This document shows, piece after piece, positions 1-5,815 of a stretch of 7,162 bases of DNA. The stretch's first letter is position 1; each line of letters opens with the position of its first letter. The stretch spans positions 1-7,162 of the forward strand of contig DGIN01000064.1 of NCBI GenBank assembly GCA_002387325.1. The letters are read 5' to 3'. Position numbers and translations under genes: made by a program. Source of the stretch: Bacteroidales bacterium UBA4621. GTDB taxonomy: Bacteria; Bacteroidota; Bacteroidia; Bacteroidales; Paludibacteraceae. The notes under the pieces are model-generated. The model saw only the letters and a program-made list of their open reading frames with translations, was not told where the DNA came from and ran no database searches.

Positions 1-233
1 ACGTAATGGGTATATGGAGGTACCGAGATTGCATAAACTGTATATTTTTGGGGTATATTTTTAAGGAATATCTATACCTCTGTATGCCAATTTACATCGG
101 TGGAAAGTAAAAAAAACTACATAACAAGCGCATCAAAACAGCAACATACCAAGTAGGAAACAGGGGCTATGGTCATCAAAATAGGTTCTAAAAGACATAT
201 CATGGGGCATATTTATAGTTCGGCGAAGGCAAT
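1..233. other. AT-rich intergenic stretch with no supported gene
   Basis: I see no convincing gene here. Two short plus-strand reading frames exist (about 34 codons ending at 110, and about 30 codons from 169 ending at 261). Neither resembles a known protein, and the second runs into the repeat array. A TATTTTTG string at 43-50 fits the Bacteroides -7 element, but no TTG lies about 20 bp upstream. The stretch may be the distal end of the intergenic region of a gene lying left of the window. Confidence 0.5.
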
Positions 234-414
234 AACGAGGCGGGACGCGTTGTATCCATAAGTACACAGGGTTTCATGTCGCGATGGTACAAAGTGTGCG
301 TGTGCGTTTAACGAGGCGGGACGCGTCGTATCCATAAGTACACAGGGTTTCATGTCGCGAGGGCACTCAGTGTGCGTGTGCGTTTAACGAGGCGGGACGC
401 GTCGTCTCCATAAG
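234..414. repeat. 76-bp tandem repeat, 2.4 copies
   Basis: Copy 1 spans 234-309, copy 2 spans 310-385, and a truncated third copy of 29 bp spans 386-414. Each begins with AACGAGGCGGGACGCG. Copies 1 and 2 differ at only five positions: 251/327, 285/361, 288/364, 291/367 and 292/368. Each full copy contains a potential 4-bp hairpin with a 5-nt loop (287-299 and 363-375). The one difference inside that stem, T288 versus C364, keeps pairing (G-U becomes G-C), and two others fall in the loop. The unit also carries the palindrome GACGCGTC in copies 2 and 3. I do not recognise the family. It has no direct-repeat/unique-spacer alternation, so it is not CRISPR. No open frame runs through it convincingly. 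Confidence 0.9.
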
Positions 415-430
415 CGAAGCATAGTCATAC

Positions 431-468
431 GGTTTGGGACAAACCGACCGCGGACTGGGGCGTCCGCG
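431..468. other. Two adjacent perfect hairpins upstream of the tcdA promoter
   Basis: The first is GGTTT (431-435), loop GGGAC, AAACC (441-445). Three bases later comes CGCGGAC (449-455), loop TGGGGC, GTCCGCG (462-468), a 7-bp GC-rich stem. No T-run follows, so this is not a standard intrinsic terminator on the plus strand. The hairpins sit between the 76-bp repeat array and the promoter, about 76 bp upstream of the -33 element. They could be protein-binding inverted repeats or part of a structured transcript. The function is not evident. Confidence 0.5.
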
Positions 469-543
469 TCCCCGGGATGGTGTCCGTTGTTCCGGAATAA
501 TACATAATTTTGATGCGGTTGCCCTATGCTATTTGGGAGAGAC

Positions 544-574
544 TTGTATATGTGGGGAAAAAGATGTACCTTTG
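544..574 (+). promoter_or_regulatory. Bacteroides-type promoter for tcdA-glyA
   Basis: TTG at 544-546 and TACCTTTG at 567-574 are separated by 20 bp. This matches the Bacteroidota primary sigma-factor consensus (-33 TTG, 19-21 bp, -7 TAnnTTTG). Transcription would begin around 579-585, leaving a leader of roughly 25 nt before the ATG at 607. The promoter also decides the start of tcdA: a longer reading frame opening at the ATG at 526 would place its first codons upstream of and inside the promoter. Confidence 0.82.
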
Positions 575-606
575 CAGAAAATTATTTTCAATCCACCGCC
601 TGCCGA

Positions 607-1461
607 ATGTCGCATATAGAGAAAGCCATACTGCGCCGAAGCGAACTGCTGCTGGGAGCCGATACGATGGCTCGTATAGCATCGAAGAAAGTGATTATTT
701 TCGGTGTTGGGGGTGTAGGTTCGTGGTGCGCCGAGTCGCTTGTGCGGTCGGGGATAATGCACCTGACGATTGTGGATTCCGACCGCGTGTGTATCACCAA
801 TGTCAACCGGCAGTTGATGGCGACGATGAAGACGGTCGGGCGTGTGAAGACCGATGTACTGCGGGAGAGGTTGCTCGAGATAAACCCGAATGCGGAGATA
901 ACCGCGATACAGGGTATCTATTCAGCGGAGAACAAGGCGGATTACCACCTTGAGCAGTACGATTTTATCATTGACGCCATTGATTCCCTAAAAGACAAAG
1001 CCGACCTGATACTGACCGCCACACATCTGAAAGGCGTGGGTTTTGTGTCGTCAATGGGTGCTGCACTGAAAATGGATCCGACGCGTATCAAAGTGGCGGA
1101 GTTTTGGCAGGTAACGGGCGATCCGTTGGCCCGGGCATTGCGGCAGCGTTTCAAGCGCGACAAGCAGTTTCCGGGTCGCAAATTCAAATGCGTATATAGC
1201 GACGAGTTGCTGCCCAACAAGGGTGTGAACCACTCTTGCGGGACGGAGCATTGTATGTGTCCGAAAGTAAGCGAGGCGCAACTGAAAGCCGCTCGGCAGG
1301 CAGAGGCGCAGGGTGAGACATCCGCCCTCGGACGCACCGACCTGGTCAACCACGAGTGGTGTACGAGCAAAGCGCAGATTAACGGCACCGTAGCACATAT
1401 CACCGCTATCTTCGGTTTTATGCTTGCTGGGCTTGTTATCCAATCACTGCAAAGCGAGTAA
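607..1461 (+). CDS. tcdA: tRNA threonylcarbamoyladenosine dehydratase (TcdA/CsdL family)
   Basis: This is an E1-like (ThiF/MoeB fold) enzyme. The family uses ATP to activate and cyclise t6A at position 37 of ANN-decoding tRNAs, giving ct6A. With the start at 607 the protein has 284 residues, close to E. coli TcdA (about 268). The nucleotide-binding loop GVGGVGS is at residues 33-39, followed by acidic VDSD (56-59), TNVNRQL (64-70) and DAIDSLKDK (123-131). The C-terminal part ends with the family-like GTVAHITAIFGFMLAG. The frame is open back to an ATG at 526, but those 27 residues overlap the promoter and look non-coding; residues from MSHIEKAILR match how the family begins. No Shine-Dalgarno is visible, as is usual in Bacteroidota. 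An insertion at about 208-252 contains C211, C216, C218 and C252, a possible metal site not in the E. coli enzyme as I recall it. Only 27 bp separate it from glyA, so the two are probably co-transcribed. Confidence 0.93.
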   Translation: MSHIEKAILRRSELLLGADTMARIASKKVIIFGVGGVGSWCAESLVRSGIMHLTIVDSDRVCITNVNRQLMATMKTVGRVKTDVLRERLLEINPNAEITAIQGIYSAENKADYHLEQYDFIIDAIDSLKDKADLILTATHLKGVGFVSSMGAALKMDPTRIKVAEFWQVTGDPLARALRQRFKRDKQFPGRKFKCVYSDELLPNKGVNHSCGTEHCMCPKVSEAQLKAARQAEAQGETSALGRTDLVNHEWCTSKAQINGTVAHITAIFGFMLAGLVIQSLQSE

Positions 1462-1488
1462 TTTTCCCATTTACAAATTTAACAACAT

Positions 1489-2766
1489 ATGAGAGATTCA
1501 CAGATTTTCGACATTATCCGCATGGAGCGGGAGCGTCAAACCAAAGGTATCGAACTGATTGCCAGTGAGAACTTTGTCAGTGACCAAGTATTGGAAGCGA
1601 TGGGCAGCGTACTGACCAACAAGTATGCCGAGGGCTATCCCGGGCACCGCTACTACGGCGGCTGCGAAGTGGTGGATATGGCGGAAAATATCGCCCGCGA
1701 CCGCCTGAAACAACTCTACGGTGCCGAGTATGTGAACGTACAGCCCCACTCGGGTGCGCAAGCCAACATGGCGGTATTTATGGCGTGTTTGAAAGCGGGC
1801 GACACGTTTATGGGTCTCAACCTATCGCACGGCGGGCACCTGTCGCACGGCAGTGCCGTCAATTTCTCCGGTCTGATGTTCCACGCCGTGGCATACAACT
1901 TGAAAGAGGAGACCGGACGCGTGGACTATGACGAGCTGGAACAGATTGCCCGTGCCGAGCGTCCGAAACTGATTATTGCCGGTGCGAGTGCCTACAGCCG
2001 CGAATGGGACTACGCACGTATCCGCCGTGTAGCAGACGAGATCGGTGCTATCTTTATGGTGGATATGGCGCACCCCGCCGGTCTGATTGCTGCCGGTTTG
2101 CTTGATAATCCTGTGAAGTATGCACATATCGTTACCTCCACCACCCACAAGACCCTGCGTGGTCCGCGCGGAGGTATTATCCTGATGGGCAAAGACTTCC
2201 CCAATCCGTGGGGTAAGACCACTCCGAAAGGCGAGGTGAAGATGATGTCCGCCCTGCTTGACTCTGCCGTATTCCCCGGCACACAGGGCGGTCCGCTGGA
2301 GCATGTGATTGCCGCCAAGGCTGTGGCTTTCGGTGAGGCATTGGCACCCGAGTTCAAGACCTATCAGCAGCAGGTGAAAAAGAACGCCGCCGTGATGGCA
2401 CAGGCGTTTATGGACAAGGGGTACAAGATTATCTCCGGTGGCACGGACAACCACTCGATGTTGGTGGACTTGCGTACCAAGTTCCCTGACCTAACAGGCA
2501 AAGTGGCAGAGAAAGCCCTTGTAGCAGCCGACATCACCACCAACAAAAATATGGTGCCATTTGATACCCGCTCGGCATTCCAAACCAGCGGTTTGCGTTT
2601 CGGTACGCCCGCCATCACCACCCGCGGACTGAAAGAAGACAAAATGCCGTGGATCGTAGATTTGATTGACGAAGTGCTGCAACAGCCCGAATCGGAGGCA
2701 ACCATCGCTCGCGTACGCGAAGAAGTTAACCGCGAGATGAACCGGCATCCGCTGTTTGCGTGGTGA
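1489..2766 (+). CDS. glyA: Serine hydroxymethyltransferase
   Basis: GlyA is a cytosolic PLP enzyme. It converts serine and tetrahydrofolate to glycine and 5,10-methylene-tetrahydrofolate, the main source of one-carbon units for purines, thymidylate and methionine. The 425-residue protein is complete and of normal bacterial length. Family signatures are IELIASENF (21-29), YAEGYPGHRYYGG (46-58), QPHSGAQANMAV (85-96), the cofactor-binding VDMAHPAGL (191-199), and TTHKTLRGPRGG (218-229), in which K221 should form the Schiff base with PLP. The ATG at 1489 is preceded by an AT-rich leader without a Shine-Dalgarno. The gene lies 27 bp after tcdA, with no convincing promoter of its own, and is followed within 30 bp by a strong terminator, so it closes the unit. 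No riboswitch is visible. It is GC-rich and shows no sign of transfer. Confidence 0.98.
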   Translation: MRDSQIFDIIRMERERQTKGIELIASENFVSDQVLEAMGSVLTNKYAEGYPGHRYYGGCEVVDMAENIARDRLKQLYGAEYVNVQPHSGAQANMAVFMACLKAGDTFMGLNLSHGGHLSHGSAVNFSGLMFHAVAYNLKEETGRVDYDELEQIARAERPKLIIAGASAYSREWDYARIRRVADEIGAIFMVDMAHPAGLIAAGLLDNPVKYAHIVTSTTHKTLRGPRGGIILMGKDFPNPWGKTTPKGEVKMMSALLDSAVFPGTQGGPLEHVIAAKAVAFGEALAPEFKTYQQQVKKNAAVMAQAFMDKGYKIISGGTDNHSMLVDLRTKFPDLTGKVAEKALVAADITTNKNMVPFDTRSAFQTSGLRFGTPAITTRGLKEDKMPWIVDLIDEVLQQPESEATIARVREEVNREMNRHPLFAW

Positions 2767-2790
2767 GGTATTCTGCGTAATCCATATACA

Positions 2791-2827
2791 GAAAGGCTAC
2801 CCGATTGGTGTTCGGGTAGCCTTTTTT
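2791..2827 (+). terminator. Intrinsic terminator of tcdA-glyA, possibly bidirectional
   Basis: The stem is GGCTACCCGA (2795-2804) with TCGGGTAGCC (2812-2821) around a 7-nt loop. AAA at 2792-2794 can pair with TTT at 2822-2824, lengthening it to 13 bp. A run of six T follows (2822-2827). It starts about 25 bp after the glyA stop. On the minus strand the same hairpin begins about 14 nt after the RhuM-gene stop but is followed by only three T, so termination of that transcript is likely weaker. Confidence 0.94.
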
Positions 2828-2835
2828 CAGCACTC

Positions 2836-3858
2836 TCATTGTTTATTCTGTTTCTTTACCATAGCAATTTGTTTTTGTTCGGCTTCGAGAGCGTCTAAGA
2901 AGTGGAGTTCCACGGGCGAGAGTTGTTGCTGTATGCGTGTATGGAACTTATCGTATTCGGCATCGGCTTTTGCCTTTGCCACTTCTGCAGAAATTTTCCC
3001 TGCGTGAGTAAGCAGTTGCTTGCCTGACAATTTAAGGAAATCATCCAGTTTCTGAATCCAATCACTCATATACATCGGGGTATGGTTTTGCGCCTGCAAT
3101 TCGGCAAAGTCCAGATAGAGACTCACTATCCGATTGAGAGTGTCTAATTCTTCCATAGTCAGATAATTCTTCGCGACCTCGGCATCGTGCCGTTGTGGCA
3201 TTATACCCGTCCAAGAAGTAAGTCCCATAAAATCCTTATCGGCATCAGCACGCGCATATATCAACTCGGCAGCGGTATGCCCGTGAGCCGAGAAGTGCAT
3301 TTTGTTTTGCACCGTTTGGAAGAACCGCTGTGTGGTCTCAGAGCGAGGGTCATAATCAATGCTGAGGGCGTATATCTCCAATATCTTACGATAGAAGACC
3401 TTTTCCGAAGAACGTATGTCCCGTATGCGCGACAAGAGTTCATCAAAATAGTTGCCCTTGCCCGCGTTCTTGAGCAAGTCATCATTGAGAGCAAAACCTT
3501 TTATCAGATACTCACGCAAGACCGATGTAGCCCATTGGCGGAACTGCACGCCACGCAGAGAATTAACCCGATACCCTACGGAGATAATCATATCAAGATT
3601 GTAGAAAGCCATCGTGCGTTCTACCTGTCTGTTTCCTTCTGCTTGAACCGTTGCAAAAAATGCAACAGTTGAATCCGCCTGCAATTCCGCAGTCTCCAAG
3701 ATATTCTTAATATGGCGCGAGATGGTGGACTTGTTACGCTGAAAGAGTTCCGCCATTTGGTCAAGCGTCAGCCAAACGGTCTCATTCTGCAAGCGCACCT
3801 CTATCCGACTTGTGCCATTGGCGGTCTTGTAAAGCAGTATTTGTCCTCTGTCGTCCAT
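2836..3858 (-). CDS. RhuM family protein (putative DNA-binding virulence/accessory protein)
   Basis: The family is named after RhuM of Salmonella pathogenicity island 3; its biochemical role is unknown. The protein has 340 residues, a full family length. Residues 28-51 (VWLTLDQMAELF then STISRHI) form a predicted helix-turn-helix. Residues about 87-122 (NLDMIISVGYRV, FRQWATSVLREY) form the conserved core resembling phage antirepressor/KilA-type regions. The C-terminal half has family blocks RIRDIRSSEKVFYRKI (144-159), VQNKMHFSAHGHTAAELI (183-200), MGLTSW (211-216) and VAKNYLTMEELDTLNRIV (228-245). The tail (about 292-335) is charged and helical, possibly coiled coil. The ATG at 3858 is preceded by an A-rich leader with no clear Bacteroides promoter. 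The 13-bp repeat array lies 62-107 bp upstream. RhuM genes often accompany restriction systems and other mobile cargo. GC content is intermediate, consistent with acquisition, but I see no intact mobile element here. Confidence 0.9.
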   Translation of the reverse strand: MDDRGQILLYKTANGTSRIEVRLQNETVWLTLDQMAELFQRNKSTISRHIKNILETAELQADSTVAFFATVQAEGNRQVERTMAFYNLDMIISVGYRVNSLRGVQFRQWATSVLREYLIKGFALNDDLLKNAGKGNYFDELLSRIRDIRSSEKVFYRKILEIYALSIDYDPRSETTQRFFQTVQNKMHFSAHGHTAAELIYARADADKDFMGLTSWTGIMPQRHDAEVAKNYLTMEELDTLNRIVSLYLDFAELQAQNHTPMYMSDWIQKLDDFLKLSGKQLLTHAGKISAEVAKAKADAEYDKFHTRIQQQLSPVELHFLDALEAEQKQIAMVKKQNKQ

Positions 3859-3919
3859 TCTTTAATTGCTCTATATTTTGCTTATTTTCTCATTCTAATG
3901 ATTTTAGCGGGGTTACATA

Positions 3920-3965
3920 GCCGAAACTACTTGCCGAAACTACTTGCCGAAACTACTTGCCGAAA
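3920..3965. repeat. 13-bp tandem repeat (3.5 copies) between fcl and the RhuM gene
   Basis: The plus-strand unit GCCGAAACTACTT is perfectly repeated at 3920-3932, 3933-3945 and 3946-3958, followed by a partial copy GCCGAAA at 3959-3965. It fills much of the 118-bp gap between the fcl stop and the RhuM start. On the minus strand each unit reads AAGTAGTTTCGGC. The embedded TAGTTTCG differs by one base from the Bacteroides -7 element TAnnTTTG, but there is no TTG at the right distance. Identical short tandem units like this are prone to slippage. They could also be an operator array. Confidence 0.9.
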
Positions 3966-3976
3966 TTAAGGGGTTC

Positions 3977-4918
3977 TCATCTCTCGGCACGGATGGGGTT
4001 GTGGAGGAAATCCTCGTAGGCAAGGCGGATGCCATCCTCGAGTTCGGTCTTGTAGGTCCAGCCGAGGGCTGTGGCTTTGGAGACATCCAGCAGTTTGCGG
4101 GGAGTGCCGTTCGGACGGGTGGTGTCCCATTCGATACGACCTTTGTAACCGATGACCTTTGCCACAAGTTCGGTCAGTTGTTTGATAGTCAGTTCTTTGC
4201 CTGTGCCTGCATTGACGGTCTCATTGCCGGAATAGTGGTTCATCAGGAACACACAGAGGTTGGCGAGGTCGTCCACATAGAGGAACTCACGCAGCGGGCT
4301 GCCGTCGCCCCAGCAGGTGACACTCTCCGCCCCGCTCTCTTTGGCTTCGTGGAAGCGGCGTATCAGTGCGGGCAGTACGTGCGAGTGCTCGGGGTGATAG
4401 TTGTCGTTGGGTCCGTAGAGGTTGGTCGGCATCACTGAGATGTAGTCCGTACCATACTGGCGGTTAAGGAACTCGCAGTATTTGAGTCCGGAAATCTTTG
4501 CCAGAGCATACGCCTCGTTGGTCTTTTCCAAAGCCCCTGTGAGCAGGCAATCCTCTTTCATGGGTTGGGGGGTCAAGCGCGGATAGATACAACTGGAACC
4601 AAGGAACTCGAGTTTCTTGCAACCGTTCTGCCAAGCGGAGTGGATGACATTCATCTCGAGAGTCATGTTGTCGTACATAAAGTCGGCAAGTGCGTTTTGG
4701 TTGGCAACGATACCACCCACTTTTGCCGCTGCGAGGAACACGTATTCGGGTTTCTCTTTGTTGAAAAATGCCTCTACAGCCTCCTGACGACAGAGGTCTA
4801 ACTCCTTGTGCGTGCGTGTGATGATATTGGTGTAGCCCTGACGCTGCAACTCACGCACAATGGCACTGCCCACCATTCCGCGGTGTCCTGCCACATAGAT
4901 TTTGCTGTTCTTTTCCAT
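3977..4918 (-). CDS. fcl: GDP-L-fucose synthase (GDP-4-keto-6-deoxy-mannose epimerase/reductase)
   Basis: Fcl (WcaG, GMER) is a cytosolic NADPH-dependent short-chain dehydrogenase. It epimerises and reduces GDP-4-keto-6-deoxy-D-mannose to GDP-L-fucose, the donor for fucosylated capsule, O-antigen and, in Bacteroides, glycoproteins. The protein is complete at 313 residues. The NADP-binding loop is GHRGMVGSA (11-19). The catalytic set is S108/S109 with C110 in LGSSCIYP, Y137 and K141 in YALAK, and H180 in EHSHVLPAL. These match S107, C109, Y136, K140 and H179 of the E. coli enzyme with a shift of one. NLYGPNDNYHPEHSH (166-180) and GDGSPLREFLYVDDLA (204-219) are also typical. The gene is GC-rich, like glyA and unlike the helicase pair just upstream. 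The usual partner gmd, which makes its substrate, is not in the window. It follows the RQC gene by 65 bp without a visible terminator, so read-through is possible. Confidence 0.97.
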   Translation of the reverse strand: MEKNSKIYVAGHRGMVGSAIVRELQRQGYTNIITRTHKELDLCRQEAVEAFFNKEKPEYVFLAAAKVGGIVANQNALADFMYDNMTLEMNVIHSAWQNGCKKLEFLGSSCIYPRLTPQPMKEDCLLTGALEKTNEAYALAKISGLKYCEFLNRQYGTDYISVMPTNLYGPNDNYHPEHSHVLPALIRRFHEAKESGAESVTCWGDGSPLREFLYVDDLANLCVFLMNHYSGNETVNAGTGKELTIKQLTELVAKVIGYKGRIEWDTTRPNGTPRKLLDVSKATALGWTYKTELEDGIRLAYEDFLHNPIRAER

Positions 4919-4926
4919 ATATTATG

Positions 4927-4933
4927 TTCCTTC
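4927..4933 (-). promoter_or_regulatory. Possible Shine-Dalgarno for fcl
   Basis: The minus strand reads GAAGGAA here. The AGGA core ends 9 nt before the ATG at 4918. Shine-Dalgarno sequences are uncommon in Bacteroidota and contribute little there, so this may be chance. No TTG/TAnnTTTG promoter is visible in the 65-bp gap before fcl. Confidence 0.35.
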
Positions 4934-4983
4934 ACTAATTATTTCAGCATTCCTGCTATATTCTTCATACTTATAGTTTGGGG

Positions 4984-5784
4984 TTATTTATACTTATCCA
5001 TTGGAAACTCCTCGGTGAGTTTGCGGAATTGAGTCATTTGTTCGGGGGTTGTATAAATTAAACCATGCCCTACTTCACGAAACCATTTGCGCAATGCTAC
5101 CTCTTCCGATAGAGCATTCATTTTAGGATAGCGATTTGTTGCAACAATAAATTGCTTGAAACGGGTTAAACATTCTTCAAAAGGCAACTGCAAAGGTTTT
5201 ACCTCATTGCCGTACATATCCAAATCCACTTTTTTAGGGATAACAATAAAGTCCCCATCCATAGAGAGAGCATATGCTTGTCGAAGAATATCCACAAATT
5301 TGGCAACGACTAAACTCCTTTGCGGAGTACTTGGTGGTATCAGAGTATTAATGTCAATACGTTGTTCTTCCTTGTAATTCCAATAGGCGATACGTCCTAT
5401 CCTATCAGTTAGTTCGCGCCAATCGATAGCATCCTGTATTTCCCAATTTATATCTATCGATTTACCTTGTCGGGTGAAATGAAGTCCTGCGGCTGTTGGT
5501 GCAATCAGTTTTATTTCAACCAATCCTTTCAGTACTTGTTGTCCTTTGTCCGTAACTTTCAAGAAACAAGAATTATTATAGTCAATCACAAACACTTCCT
5601 GCTGAAGCATCTGAATCAGGAAATAATACCATTGTCGTCTTGAAAATGCTTTACCGGCACCAAATGTTTTGATTTTGTCAATCCCTTTTGATTTCAAGAC
5701 TTTGGTCTCTCTTCCACATAACACATCATTAAGGGAGAACAAATCTAATTGTTCCTGAGTTCGCATAATAGCGGATAAAGCCAT
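4984..5784 (-). CDS. Stand-alone RQC (RecQ C-terminal) winged-helix protein
   Basis: With the ATG at 5784 the protein has 266 residues. A TTG at 5793 or an ATG at 5763 are alternative starts, and an in-frame TAA lies directly upstream of 5793, so no longer form is possible. Residues about 12-90 match the RQC winged helix of RecQ helicases: VLCG (21-24), GIDKIKTFGAGKAFSRRQW (34-52), then LIQMLQQEVFVIDY and LKVTDKGQQVLKG. In RecQ this module binds duplex DNA and melts the fork. The RecQ motor and zinc-binding region that should precede it are absent. After about residue 100 there is no recognisable HRDC domain. A C-terminal block at about 202-260 (CLTRFKQFI, NRYP, LRKWFREVGHG, TPEQ) may be a small helical domain I cannot name. 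It follows the SF1 helicase gene by 31 bp on the same strand and shares its AT-rich composition, so the two are likely one operon and perhaps one complex. It could alternatively be a decayed recQ remnant, but the frame is intact and well conserved. Confidence 0.78.
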   Translation of the reverse strand: MALSAIMRTQEQLDLFSLNDVLCGRETKVLKSKGIDKIKTFGAGKAFSRRQWYYFLIQMLQQEVFVIDYNNSCFLKVTDKGQQVLKGLVEIKLIAPTAAGLHFTRQGKSIDINWEIQDAIDWRELTDRIGRIAYWNYKEEQRIDINTLIPPSTPQRSLVVAKFVDILRQAYALSMDGDFIVIPKKVDLDMYGNEVKPLQLPFEECLTRFKQFIVATNRYPKMNALSEEVALRKWFREVGHGLIYTTPEQMTQFRKLTEEFPMDKYK

Positions 5785-5815
5785 TTGTGTCAATTAAGTA
5801 CCAGTCATAATATAT

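Noticed and set aside
43..50. Promoter at the left end (TATTTTTG)
   Set aside because: There is no TTG about 20 bp upstream and no gene shortly downstream.
234..414. CRISPR array
   Set aside because: The repeats are directly abutting 76-bp units with no unique spacers, and no cas genes are present.
526..606. N-terminal extension of tcdA from an upstream ATG
   Set aside because: It would cover the Bacteroides-type promoter, and its residues do not resemble the start of TcdA proteins. The ATG at 607 fits both.
1051..1443. Minus-strand reading frames opposite tcdA (and the similar ones opposite glyA)
   Set aside because: They have low-complexity, non-family sequence and lie entirely opposite conserved genes.
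1433..1466. Separate promoter for glyA (TTG 1433-1435, TAATTTTC 1459-1466)
   Set aside because: The spacer is 23 bp and the -7 element has one mismatch, a poor match compared with the promoter at 544-574.
3944..4438. Long plus-strand reading frame opposite fcl
   Set aside because: It is antisense to a fully conserved fcl and has no recognisable protein features; it is a by-product of GC-rich coding sequence.
4984..5784. RQC gene as a frameshifted 3' end of the helicase gene
   Set aside because: The helicase ends properly after its zinc ribbons with a stop at 5816, and the RQC frame has its own start after an upstream stop. RQC is also not part of SF1 helicases.
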